From contig DASUOH010000037.1 in the NCBI GenBank assembly GCA_036276735.1, positions 1-64,000 of the forward strand: DNA of 64,000 bases, in the 5' to 3' direction. This DNA comes from VRUE01 sp036276735. GTDB lineage: Bacteria > Actinomycetota > Thermoleophilia > Solirubrobacterales > 70-9. The position numbers and the translations under genes were made by a program. The first letter of the stretch is position 1, and each line of letters begins with the position of its first letter. Shown piece by piece: positions 56,721-64,000 of the stretch. Under the pieces are notes generated by a model. That model had not been told where the DNA came from and did no database searches. It saw only the letters and a program-made list of their open reading frames with translations.

Positions 56721-58149
56721 GGGCGCCCACCTCCTCGATCAGCCGCGTCGTCGAGCGGCCCTCCAGGTACGGCAGGATCGCGATCCTGCCGTCCCACGAG
56801 GCGACGGCCTCGGCCTCGGGCAGCTCGCCGGCCTCGTAGTCGCCCCCCTTCGCCCAGACGTCCGGCTTCAGCAGCCGCAGCGCCTCGTCGGGGACCGGCT
56901 CGTCGAAGATCGCCACCTCGTCGACGCAACCCAACGCCTTCAGCATGGTCGCCCGCTCCAGCTCGCCCACCAGCGGGCGCTCCGGGCCCTTGAGGCGGCG
57001 CACCGAGCGATCGCCGTTGAGCAGGACGACGAGGCAGTCGCCGAGCGCCCGGGCGGCCTCGAGCGTGCGCACGTGACCGACGTGGAGGAGGTCGAAGCAG
57101 CCGCCCGTGGCGACGACGCGGCCCCCCTGCGCCCGCACCCGCGTCGCGACGGCGAGGGCTGGAGCGATCGAGTGCGGCGAGGCGCCGACCCCGCGCAAGT
57201 CGAGCGCATCCGACTTTCTCCCCCCCAGAGGGTGGAGAAAGTCGGATGCGCGGTCGGAGGTGGCAAGGCGTCGCGATCCACTTGCCGCGACGAATTCGCG
57301 CGCCGCCATCACCGCGGTCGCGACCGCCTCCGGACGACCCGCACCGGCGCCTAGTGCCGCGGCCGCCGCAACGGCGAAGCGATCCCCGGCGCCGCAGGGA
57401 TCGCCCTCCGCGGCCGCGCATGGGAACTTGCGAGCCGGCTCCCCCTGCATGGCGAGCACGGCGCCCGCGGCGCCGCGCGTGACGCAAACCGCCTCGACTC
57501 CCCAGACGGCAGCCAAAGCCCGCGCCAGCTCGCCAGGATCGCGCCCCCGGTTGCGGTCGGGATGCGGCGCCAAGCGGCTCGCCTCGTCGAGGTTCGGGGT
57601 CGCCAGCGTCGCGCCTGGCAGCGGCGCCGAGCCGCGCGGGTGCGGGTCCCAGACCAGGGGCCGGCCGGGAAGACGTGCGGCGAGCGCGGCGCGCACCAGC
57701 TCGTGCGAGGCGACGCCGCGGCCGTAGTCGGAGACGAGGATCGCGTCGGCCCACTCGAGCGCCCTGCGCATCCCGTCGCGGTTGCGCGCCAGGACCGGCG
57801 AGTCGGTGCCGCCGGTATCGAGGCGCAGCCGCGGCTTCCCCTCCTGCAGCAGTCGCACCTTTTGCGGGGTGAGGCCGCGCAGACCGAGATCGACCAGTCG
57901 CACTCCCGCCAACGCCAGTGCGCTCGCCAGCTCGGCACCCGCCTGGTCGTCGGCCAGGGCCGCGATCAGCGTCACCTCGTGGCCCTCGGCGGCGGCGATC
58001 GCCGCCGCCAGGCCGGCCCCTCCGGGGCGGATTCGCGTCTCGTGTTCGTCGAGCACCGGAGCACCCGAGTCCGGCGCGACGCGATCGATCTTGCCTTCGA
58101 CGTCGCGGTCGAGCAGGGCGTCGCCGACGATGACCAGCCGCGCGCTCAA
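56707..58149 (-). CDS. hldE: bifunctional heptose kinase/adenylyltransferase HldE
   Basis: A 480-residue two-domain enzyme. The PfkB-type kinase (1 to about 295, with GDPCGAGDRFA) phosphorylates heptose-7-phosphate at O1, and the C-terminal adenylyltransferase (about 340-480, GGCFDLLHVGHVRTLEAA with HxGH) makes ADP-heptose. An 18-base-arm palindrome (57204-57251) is inserted in phase in the linker, coding for about residues 300-316. The ATG region overlaps the GT4-GmhA gene by four bases. Together with GmhA and GmhB activities this completes ADP-D-glycero-D-manno-heptose synthesis. Confidence 0.93.
   Translation of the reverse strand: MSARLVIVGDALLDRDVEGKIDRVAPDSGAPVLDEHETRIRPGGAGLAAAIAAAEGHEVTLIAALADDQAGAELASALALAGVRLVDLGLRGLTPQKVRLLQEGKPRLRLDTGGTDSPVLARNRDGMRRALEWADAILVSDYGRGVASHELVRAALAARLPGRPLVWDPHPRGSAPLPGATLATPNLDEASRLAPHPDRNRGRDPGELARALAAVWGVEAVCVTRGAAGAVLAMQGEPARKFPCAAAEGDPCGAGDRFAVAAAAALGAGAGRPEAVATAVMAAREFVAASGSRRLATSDRASDFLHPLGGRKSDALDLRGVGASPHSIAPALAVATRVRAQGGRVVATGGCFDLLHVGHVRTLEAARALGDCLVVLLNGDRSVRRLKGPERPLVGELERATMLKALGCVDEVAIFDEPVPDEALRLLKPDVWAKGGDYEAGELPEAEAVASWDGRIAILPYLEGRSTTRLIEEVGARVER
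57204..57251. repeat. in-frame 48 bp palindrome inside hldE
   Basis: Perfect 18-base arms (57204-57221 and 57234-57251) flank a 12-base loop. The core ACTTTCTCC resembles the ACTTTTTCC core of the 70 bp intergenic repeats. The length is a multiple of three, and it lies in the linker between the two enzyme domains, where extra residues can be tolerated. Confidence 0.8.
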
Positions 58150-60002
58150 CGTACGGCCTGCCTAACGCTCGGGAGCTGCCGAACCGGGGCGGCAGCCGGA
58201 GCGCCGCTGTCGACGCCGTCGAGCTGGCCCACGCTGCGGTCGACCGCAGCGCAGACCAGGTGCAGGGCGACCAGCTGGAGCTCCTGGACCGTCGCGCTCG
58301 AGCCGACGTCGAGGGCCATTGCCTCGTCGCAGGCCTCGGCGAGCGGATTGGGACGCGGACCGGTCATGGCCCAGGTGACCAGGCCGAGCCGGTTCGCCGC
58401 CTCCACCGCCCGCAGCAGGTTCTCGCTGCGGCCGGAGGTGCTGAAGGCGACGAGCACGTCGCCGGCCCGTCCGTGCGCTTCGACCTGACGGGCGAAGACC
58501 TCCTCGATTCCGTAGTCGTTGCCTATCGCGGTCAGACTGGAGGTGTCGGCGTGCAGGGCGATCGCGCTGAGCGGCCGCCGCTCGCCCTGGAAGCGTCCGA
58601 CCAGCTCCGCGGTCAGGTGCTGCGCCTCGGCGGCGCTGCCGCCGTTGCCGGCGGCGAGCAGCCGGGCGCCGGAGAGCAGCCGTTCGCCCAGCCACTCGCC
58701 CCAGGCATCGAGCCGCGGCCGCTCGGCCTCGAGCGCCGCGATGCCGCTTCCCAGCGCCGCCAGGTGCGCCTCGCTGCCGGCCGGCTGCTTGTTGGCGCGC
58801 CTCCGTCCTGACACGCGACCGGCGAGAACCTGCTCGTAGGCTTGGAGTACCTGGCTGCCGACCCGTCGCCAGTCGTAGAGGCGGCGGGCGCGTTTGGCGC
58901 CGGCCCTGCCGTAGGCGCGGCAGCGCTCGCGGTCGGCGAGCAGGTCGAGCGCCGCTTCGGCGAGTCGCTCCGGGTCGCGGGGCGGCACGTGGATCCCGGT
59001 CTGGCCGTCGACGACGCTGTCGATCATCCCGCCGACGGCGCTGGCGATCACCGGCACGCCGCAGGCCATCGCCTCCAACGGCACGATCCCGAACGGCTCG
59101 TACCACGGCACCGAGACGACGGCGTCGGCCGAGCGGATCAGCTCGGGTAGCCGCTCGCGCGGCACGCGCCCTCTCATCTGCACCCGGTCGACGACGCCGT
59201 GGCGCTCCGCGAGCTCGGCCAGCCGCCGCGCTTCGGGGTCGCGGTCCAGTGCCTCGCGGGGCGGCCCACCGGCGATCACGAACTCGACGCCGGGCATCCG
59301 CGGCAGCGCCTCGATCACGTTGCCAACGCCCTTGCGCCGCACCAGGCGGCCCAGGTAGAGGAGGCGCCTGCGGTCGGGGTCGCGTTGCTCGGCAGGACCG
59401 TCGGTGCCGAAGACGTCCAGGTCGACCCCGCACGGCACGACCGCGGTCCGATCGTTCTCAGCGCCCATCCGCATCAGCTCGAAGACCTCGTCGCTGCAGG
59501 TGGCGAGCAGGCGGTCGACGCGGGCGACGATCTGCCGCTCGATCTCGAGCCGCTGCGGCGGGCTCGTGTCCATGCCGCCCTGGTAGCGCCGTTTGACCGT
59601 GCCGAGCGCGTGGAACGTCTGCACGACCGGCAGCCGCATGCTCTCGGCGGCGAGCAGCGACGCGTGTCCCGACATCCAGAAGTGCGCGTGGACGAGGTCG
59701 GGCCGCTCGCGCCGCCAGCTCCGCGCCAGTCCGGCGGCGAACTGGGGCATGTGGGGGAAGAGGTCGTCCTTGGGCAGCTCGACCGCCGGTCCGGCCGGGA
59801 CGTGCTCGACCTCGACCCCGGGGCACAGCTCGACGCGGCGCGGCAGGGTGGTGTCGTCGCGGCGCGTGTAGACGACGACCTCGCCGCCCCGTCGGGCCAA
59901 CTCGCGGGAAAGGGCGTCGACGAAGACGTTCTGACCGCCGGCGTCGACGCCGCCCAGGGTGGCCAGCGGGCTGGCGTGCTCGGAGACCATCGCGACCTTC
60001 AT
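58146..60002 (-). CDS. GT4 glycosyltransferase fused to sedoheptulose-7-phosphate isomerase (GmhA)
   Basis: A 618-residue fusion. Residues 1 to about 400 are GT-B (GT4): GGVDAGGQNVFVDALSREL, VVPCGVDLDVF, the EPFGIVPLEAMACGVPVIA E-x7-E region. About 425-590 is a SIS domain of the GmhA type, with AAGNGGSAAEAQHLTAELVG and STSGRSENLLRAV. GmhA makes heptose-7-phosphate from sedoheptulose-7-phosphate, the first step of ADP-heptose synthesis. Fusion of a glycosyltransferase to this enzyme is unusual. It overlaps hldE by four bases and the next gene by four. Confidence 0.88.
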   Translation of the reverse strand: MKVAMVSEHASPLATLGGVDAGGQNVFVDALSRELARRGGEVVVYTRRDDTTLPRRVELCPGVEVEHVPAGPAVELPKDDLFPHMPQFAAGLARSWRRERPDLVHAHFWMSGHASLLAAESMRLPVVQTFHALGTVKRRYQGGMDTSPPQRLEIERQIVARVDRLLATCSDEVFELMRMGAENDRTAVVPCGVDLDVFGTDGPAEQRDPDRRRLLYLGRLVRRKGVGNVIEALPRMPGVEFVIAGGPPREALDRDPEARRLAELAERHGVVDRVQMRGRVPRERLPELIRSADAVVSVPWYEPFGIVPLEAMACGVPVIASAVGGMIDSVVDGQTGIHVPPRDPERLAEAALDLLADRERCRAYGRAGAKRARRLYDWRRVGSQVLQAYEQVLAGRVSGRRRANKQPAGSEAHLAALGSGIAALEAERPRLDAWGEWLGERLLSGARLLAAGNGGSAAEAQHLTAELVGRFQGERRPLSAIALHADTSSLTAIGNDYGIEEVFARQVEAHGRAGDVLVAFSTSGRSENLLRAVEAANRLGLVTWAMTGPRPNPLAEACDEAMALDVGSSATVQELQLVALHLVCAAVDRSVGQLDGVDSGAPAAAPVRQLPSVRQAVR

Positions 60003-60931
60003 GCCGTGACCACCTCCAGCAGCCGATCCCAGTCGTCGAGGAAGCGCTGCAGGCCGTAGCGCTCCAAAGCCACCCGGCGAGCGGCCTGTCCGCGCTCCAG
60101 CGCCAGGTCGGGATCATCGATCAGCTCGCGCAACCCACGCGAGAGCACGTCGACCCGGGTGGAGAGAATTCCGGCCTCGGGTGGCACAGCCTCGACCGCC
60201 TCGGTGGTGGCCAGCACCACGACCGGCATTCCCAGCTGCATCGCCTCGAGCAGCGAGAGCCCGAGCGAGGTCCAGCGGATCGGGTGCAGGTATGCCCGCC
60301 GACGCGCCATCTCGGTATGGAGGTCCGCCTGGGGAAGGTTCTCGATCCCGCCCATCTCACCGGCGCCGATCCCGAAGAGGCGCAACGGCACGACGCCGTT
60401 CAGCCGCGGCAGCAGATCGGTGCCGGTCACCCGCCAGCGCCGGCTCGGTTCGTTGATCGCCACCGCGGCCTCCGGCAGCTCGCCGGTGTAGCGGTAGCCG
60501 GGGTCGACGATGCCGTGCTCGATCACCGCGGTGCGGGTCGAACCGGCATCCCAGAAGAGGTCGTTGAAGTGGGTGACGTGGACGAGCGTGATGTCGTCGC
60601 GGTCGGCGGCCGGATGGCGCATCTCTTCGATCCGCCCCTGGGGGGCGTTGTGCTCGACGTAGATGGCGGGCAGGTCGCGCCCGGGACGCCTGCCCAGCCA
60701 GCGTTCGACCAACTCCAGCTCGTGGGGGCGCTGCAACAGGACCACGTCGACGTCGGCGTCGGCGAGCTGGTTGGGCGTCAGCTCGAGGGCGGCGTCGGGC
60801 CAGTCCCAGGTGCGGGCGCGGCCGAGCCCCTCCGGCCCGCGATCGGAGACGACCGGCAGCAGGTACGTGTGCGGTCCCTGGACCAGCGCCGTCGTCCAGG
60901 AGCCGTGCACGTGCCAGAGGAGGATGTTCAC
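59999..60931 (-). CDS. glycosyltransferase (GT4-like) in the heptose operon
   Basis: A 310-residue GT-B protein from GTG 60931: VNILLWHVHGSWTTALVQ, IYVEHNAPQGR, ITLVHVTHF, VAINEPSRRWRVTGTDLL and a C-terminal LGLSLLEAMQLGMPVVVLAT donor-binding region. It overlaps both neighbours by four bases. Acceptor and sugar are unknown; the operon suggests a heptose-containing glycan. The frame upstream of GTG is within the next gene. Confidence 0.82.
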   Translation of the reverse strand: MNILLWHVHGSWTTALVQGPHTYLLPVVSDRGPEGLGRARTWDWPDAALELTPNQLADADVDVVLLQRPHELELVERWLGRRPGRDLPAIYVEHNAPQGRIEEMRHPAADRDDITLVHVTHFNDLFWDAGSTRTAVIEHGIVDPGYRYTGELPEAAVAINEPSRRWRVTGTDLLPRLNGVVPLRLFGIGAGEMGGIENLPQADLHTEMARRRAYLHPIRWTSLGLSLLEAMQLGMPVVVLATTEAVEAVPPEAGILSTRVDVLSRGLRELIDDPDLALERGQAARRVALERYGLQRFLDDWDRLLEVVTA

Positions 60932-61962
60932 GCGACCGCCTCCAGCGAGGTCGGCTTCCCGGCGAGGCGCCCCAGCGCCGCCGCGGCCTGGGTCGCCTCG
61001 ACCTCGTGCAGGCAGGGGTGACCGGGCACCGGACACGTCGTGGCGCGGCAGCCGGCGCAGGGCACGTCGCGGTAAAGCAGCTCGTGCGGGACCCCCCAAG
61101 GCCGCCAGCGGACCGCCGGGACCGTCGGCGCGTACAGGGAGACGACCGGCGTGCCGACCGCTGCGGCGAGATGAGCCGGGCCGGTGTTGGCGACGACGAC
61201 CGCCTCAGCGCGAGCGAGGACGGCGGCGAGCGAGGAAAAGTCGCAGCGACCGCCGAGGTCGAGCGCGCCGGGCGCGGCGGCCGTGACCGTCGCGGTCAGC
61301 TGACGCTCCGCCGGCGCGCCGGTCACGACAAGGCGCCGGCCCTCGGCAGCGAGCAGCGCGGCGAGCTCCACCCAGCGCCGTGGCTCCCAGGCGCGAGCGC
61401 TCACCGAAGCGCCGGGGTGCAGGACGACGAAGGGCTCGGCCGGCAGCTCCGGTGCTCCGGCCTCGAGCTTCACGGCGAGCCTGCCGTCGTCATCGTCGGG
61501 CAGCGGATAGCCCGCCGCCTCCGCCAGCGAGAGCGCCCGTTCCACCTCGTGGATCTCGTCGTCGACCCGGTGGCGGACGTCGAGCAGCGAGCCTGGGTAG
61601 TCGACCGGGATCGCGACGATGCACGACACCCCGGCGAGTCGCAGCAAGAGCGCGGTCGGCAGCGGACTCTGGTGGAAGGAGGTGAAGATCACCGCCTGCC
61701 GCGGGGCCCGACGCCGCACCTCGTCGATCAACACCTGGCATTCCTCGACGCGGATCGGCGGCGGCTCGGGATCGATCCAGGGGGCGAGGTGGACGATGAC
61801 GTCGTCGACCCCCGGCAGCAGCCGCGCCGCCGCCTCGCCGCGCGGGCCGCAGAGGAGGGTGAGCGGCCCGTCAGCGCCGGCGGAGATCGCCCGCAGCGCC
61901 GGGCCGGCGAGCAGCACGTCGCCGAGGCTGTCCTGCCTGACGGCAAGCACTCCGCCGGTCAT
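60928..61962 (-). CDS. GT9 heptosyltransferase-like protein
   Basis: A 344-residue GT9 protein from ATG 61962. VLAVRQDSLGDVLLAGPALR, VLHPGASVSARAWEPRRWVE and VVANTGPAHLAAAVGTPVVS are the diagnostic motifs. Cys-rich CAGCRATTCPVPGHPCLHEV near the C-terminus is common in heptosyltransferase III-like and ADP-heptose:LPS enzymes. The ATG overlaps the GT2-HAD stop by four bases. It is the second GT9 in the operon. Confidence 0.88.
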   Translation of the reverse strand: MTGGVLAVRQDSLGDVLLAGPALRAISAGADGPLTLLCGPRGEAAARLLPGVDDVIVHLAPWIDPEPPPIRVEECQVLIDEVRRRAPRQAVIFTSFHQSPLPTALLLRLAGVSCIVAIPVDYPGSLLDVRHRVDDEIHEVERALSLAEAAGYPLPDDDDGRLAVKLEAGAPELPAEPFVVLHPGASVSARAWEPRRWVELAALLAAEGRRLVVTGAPAERQLTATVTAAAPGALDLGGRCDFSSLAAVLARAEAVVVANTGPAHLAAAVGTPVVSLYAPTVPAVRWRPWGVPHELLYRDVPCAGCRATTCPVPGHPCLHEVEATQAAAALGRLAGKPTSLEAVA

Positions 61963-63425
61963 CGGCGTCCTTCCATGACCCGCTCGACCGCGGTCTCGAT
62001 CGAGGCCGCGGTAGCCGGGGCCATCCGCACGTCCTCGGCTTCGGTTCGCGGCGTCGGCACCAGGACCGCGGCCGCACCGGCCGCCTGGGCTGCCTGCACG
62101 TCTGCCGCGATGTCGCCAATTACGAGGCAGCGGTCGGGGCTGACCCCGAGCCGCTCGGCCGCCTCCAGCACCAGTCCCGGCCGCGGCTTGCGGCACTCGC
62201 AATCGTCCTCGGGGGTGTGCGGGCAGTAGAGCCAGGCCCCGACCGGACCGAGCAGCTCCTCGGCGCGGCGGTTTACCGCCTCGACTTGCTCGGGCTCGAT
62301 GAAGCCGCGGCGCACGCCGCTCTGGTTGCTGACCACGGCAACCGGGGTGCCGCTGGCGCGCAGCCGCTCCAGCGCCCGCCGCGCTCCCGGCAGGGGCGCG
62401 ACCTTGCCGGGGTCGCCGTTGTAGGGGACGTCGAAGAGCAGGGTGCCGTCGCGGTCGAGCAGGACCGCCGCCGGCGGCTCGGGGCGCGGTCGACGCGCGG
62501 CTCGCGGCGGGCCGCCGCGCAGCAACAGGACCGGCAGTCGCAACGCTCCCCAGACCCGGTAGGCGGAGGCGGCAAGCGGCAGAGCGGCGCTGGTCGCGAG
62601 CATGCGGCCGACCTCGGCCCGGTCGCGAGGCCCCGGGGCGATCCTCGCTGCCGCCAGCTCGGCGGTGAGGCCAAGCCAGGCGGTGGCACCCGCCGCCGCA
62701 GCGCGCCGATGCCCACGGGCCGCGGCGAGGCCCGCGGCGAGCAGCACCGCGGTGGGGGCGAGGTGACGTCGCTGGCGGCCACGCGGCGCCCGGCCCCAGC
62801 GCCGCCAGTGGCGACCGTGCAGCGCGCCCATCAGGACGTCGTCGGCATTGCCGCGCTGCTTACCGACGCTGGTCCAGAAGCCGGCCGGTCCGACCGGGTG
62901 CTCGCAGCAGCGCTCCCCCCTGACGATCTGCCAGCCGCCGCGCAACAGCCGCAGCGCGAAGTCGGTGTCCTCGCGATAGGGGCCGCGGAAGCGCTCGTCG
63001 AATCCGCCGGCCGCAGCCAGCGCCTCGCGGCGAACGGCGAGGTCGGCGCTGATCCAGGCGGCGCCTTCCAGGCCGGCGACGTTTCGCTCCCAGTCGGTGG
63101 GCCGGCGGTCACTCGGCAGCGGCACCCGCAGGCGTCCCTGGCTCGCCGCGACGCCGGCGGCGAGGCCGGCGAGGTCCGCATGAAGGCGGCGCGCCCAGTC
63201 GGGGTCGGGGACTACGTCGTCGTCGAGGAAGACGACCCATTCGGCGCTGGTTCGCCGCCAGCCGGCGTTGCGCGTTGCTGCGGGCCCGCGCCGCTCGCGA
63301 TCCTCGGCGACGACGAGCTCACCGAGCTCGTCGAGCTGCGGCGCCAGCGCCGCGAGCAGGCGGTCAAGCGATGGCCGCCCCGCGGTCGGAACGACGATGT
63401 CCACCTGTCGCGCCGGCGGCTCCAT
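61959..63425 (-). CDS. GT2 glycosyltransferase fused to heptose bisphosphate phosphatase (GmhB)
   Basis: A 488-residue fusion. Residues 1 to about 290 are GT2: VDIVVPTAGRPSLDRLLAAL, VVFLDDDVVPDPDW, EDTDFALRLLRGGW. From about 318 the HAD-IIIA phosphatase begins: VLLDRDGTLLFDVPYN, VVSNQSGVRRG, CPHTPEDDCECRKPRPG, IGDIAADVQAAQAAG. GmhB removes the C7 phosphate of heptose-1,7-bisphosphate. Its own stop overlaps the GT9 start, and its ATG follows directly after the stop of the carbamoyltransferase. Membrane-like helices (about 225-300) lie between the domains. Confidence 0.88.
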   Translation of the reverse strand: MEPPARQVDIVVPTAGRPSLDRLLAALAPQLDELGELVVAEDRERRGPAATRNAGWRRTSAEWVVFLDDDVVPDPDWARRLHADLAGLAAGVAASQGRLRVPLPSDRRPTDWERNVAGLEGAAWISADLAVRREALAAAGGFDERFRGPYREDTDFALRLLRGGWQIVRGERCCEHPVGPAGFWTSVGKQRGNADDVLMGALHGRHWRRWGRAPRGRQRRHLAPTAVLLAAGLAAARGHRRAAAAGATAWLGLTAELAAARIAPGPRDRAEVGRMLATSAALPLAASAYRVWGALRLPVLLLRGGPPRAARRPRPEPPAAVLLDRDGTLLFDVPYNGDPGKVAPLPGARRALERLRASGTPVAVVSNQSGVRRGFIEPEQVEAVNRRAEELLGPVGAWLYCPHTPEDDCECRKPRPGLVLEAAERLGVSPDRCLVIGDIAADVQAAQAAGAAAVLVPTPRTEAEDVRMAPATAASIETAVERVMEGRR

Positions 63426-64000
63426 TTAACCCAGGCTTGACGCCAGCGCCGCTCCGGACTCCGCCTCGCGGCGGTGGTTGAAGAAGCGCCTGCGGGAGAC
63501 GAGGAACGGACCGATCGCGAGGAAATCAATCGGTGCCGACCCAAAGCACTCCAGAGCGTCGCGTGGGTCGTCGACCATTGGCCTACCGGCCGTGTTGAGG
63601 CTGGTGTTGATCACCACCGGGACCCCCGCGTGCCGCTCGAACTCGGCCAGCATGCGAGCGACGAGCGGCTCGGCGGAAGGCTCGACCGTCTGGGCCCGGG
63701 CCGTCCCGTCGACGTGCACCGCCGCCGGAATTCGGTCGGCCCAGCCGGGCCGCACCCGGTGGGTGAAAAGCATGTAGGGGCTCGGGATCGGCCCGTCGAA
63801 GATCTCGGTTGCACGCGACGCCAGCACCATCGGCGCAACCGGCCGGAACTGCTCGCGGCCCTTGATCTCGTTGAGCCGCTCGAGGTTGGCCGGGTCGCGG
63901 GGATCGGCGAGCAGGCTGCGGTGCCCGAGTGCCCGCGGCCCCCACTCGCCGCGGCCCTGGTGCCAGGCGACGATCTCATTTGCCGCGAGCCGCTCGGCGA
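63426..64000 (-). CDS. carbamoyltransferase (NodU/CmcH/TobZ family), C-terminal part
   Basis: The frame is open to the right edge; about 191 residues are present. GRGEWGPRALGHRSLLADPR (about 15-34 of the visible part), then FRPVAPMVL, VRPGWADRIPAAVHVDGTAR and PVVINTSLN are the conserved C-terminal YrdC-like/TobZ parts. These enzymes transfer carbamoyl from carbamoyl-phosphate to a sugar or nodulation factor hydroxyl. Its position at the head of the heptose operon suggests carbamoylation of a heptose or of the glycan. Confidence 0.87.
   Translation of the reverse strand, partial: AERLAANEIVAWHQGRGEWGPRALGHRSLLADPRDPANLERLNEIKGREQFRPVAPMVLASRATEIFDGPIPSPYMLFTHRVRPGWADRIPAAVHVDGTARAQTVEPSAEPLVARMLAEFERHAGVPVVINTSLNTAGRPMVDDPRDALECFGSAPIDFLAIGPFLVSRRRFFNHRREAESGAALASSLG

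Overview
The window is a 64 kb piece of a very GC-rich chromosome packed with short-gapped genes. A sigma-B type module, DUF3618/holin/DUF4235 genes, a TB7.3-like biotin carrier, deazaflavin-type nitroreductases, a mycobacterial-style desaturase pair and many leaderless starts point to an actinobacterium. The GT4-flippase fusion and the enzymes for ADP-heptose suggest the Thermoleophilia/Solirubrobacterales side, but this is inference, not a sequence match. No rRNA, tRNA or CRISPR array was recognised.

Layout. 1-12.9 kb: end of a membrane protein, a small coiled-coil protein, a glycosyltransferase-flippase fusion, a two-wHTH regulator, an Fe-S trio (bolA, grxD, erpA), DegV, a small envelope operon, a TetR/nitrilase pair divergent from a cyclase-ATPase-TPR protein, and an epimerase. 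12.9-21.8 kb: acyl-CoA catabolism (MerR, CaiB-type CoA transferase, beta-keto acid cleavage enzyme, carboxylase beta subunit, enoyl-CoA hydratase, two acyl-CoA dehydrogenases). 21.8-24.6 kb: a 2.8 kb integrative element in the 3' end of the second acyl-CoA dehydrogenase gene, carrying an integrase, a broken XRE gene and a DUF433/DUF5615 toxin-antitoxin pair. 24.6-34.3 kb: mixed metabolic genes (nitroreductases, SDRs, MBL hydrolase, PlsC, GlpK, GT2, AAA-DUF4143 ATPase). 34.3-44 kb: biotin carrier, enoyl-CoA hydratase, AlkA, GH3, biotin synthesis (bioB-bioF-bioD and a separate bioA) and a desaturase with its reductase. 44-55 kb: a possible toxin-antitoxin pair, an ECF sigma factor with a DUF4349 protein, Nudix, LemA, rubredoxin, a GMC oxidoreductase, superoxide dismutase, then a sigma-B/anti-sigma/STAS group. 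55-64 kb: one long minus-strand operon for heptose and glycan assembly, running off the right edge.

How it works together. The heptose operon holds GmhA, HldE and GmhB activities, two of them fused to glycosyltransferases, with two GT9 heptosyltransferases and a carbamoyltransferase, so it probably builds a carbamoylated heptose-containing surface glycan. The catabolic block looks like branched or unusual acyl-CoA breakdown. Two near-identical palindromes upstream of distant genes suggest a small TetR regulon.

The less expected content lies between and inside genes: several families of palindromic repeats (a three-hairpin element, a 49 bp pair, a 70 bp inverted pair around the GMC gene and an in-frame palindrome inside hldE), three paralogous coiled-coil mini-proteins, an integrase whose C-terminus would change on integration, two matching sigma-B-like promoters, and a high density of -10 boxes 6-8 bases before start codons.
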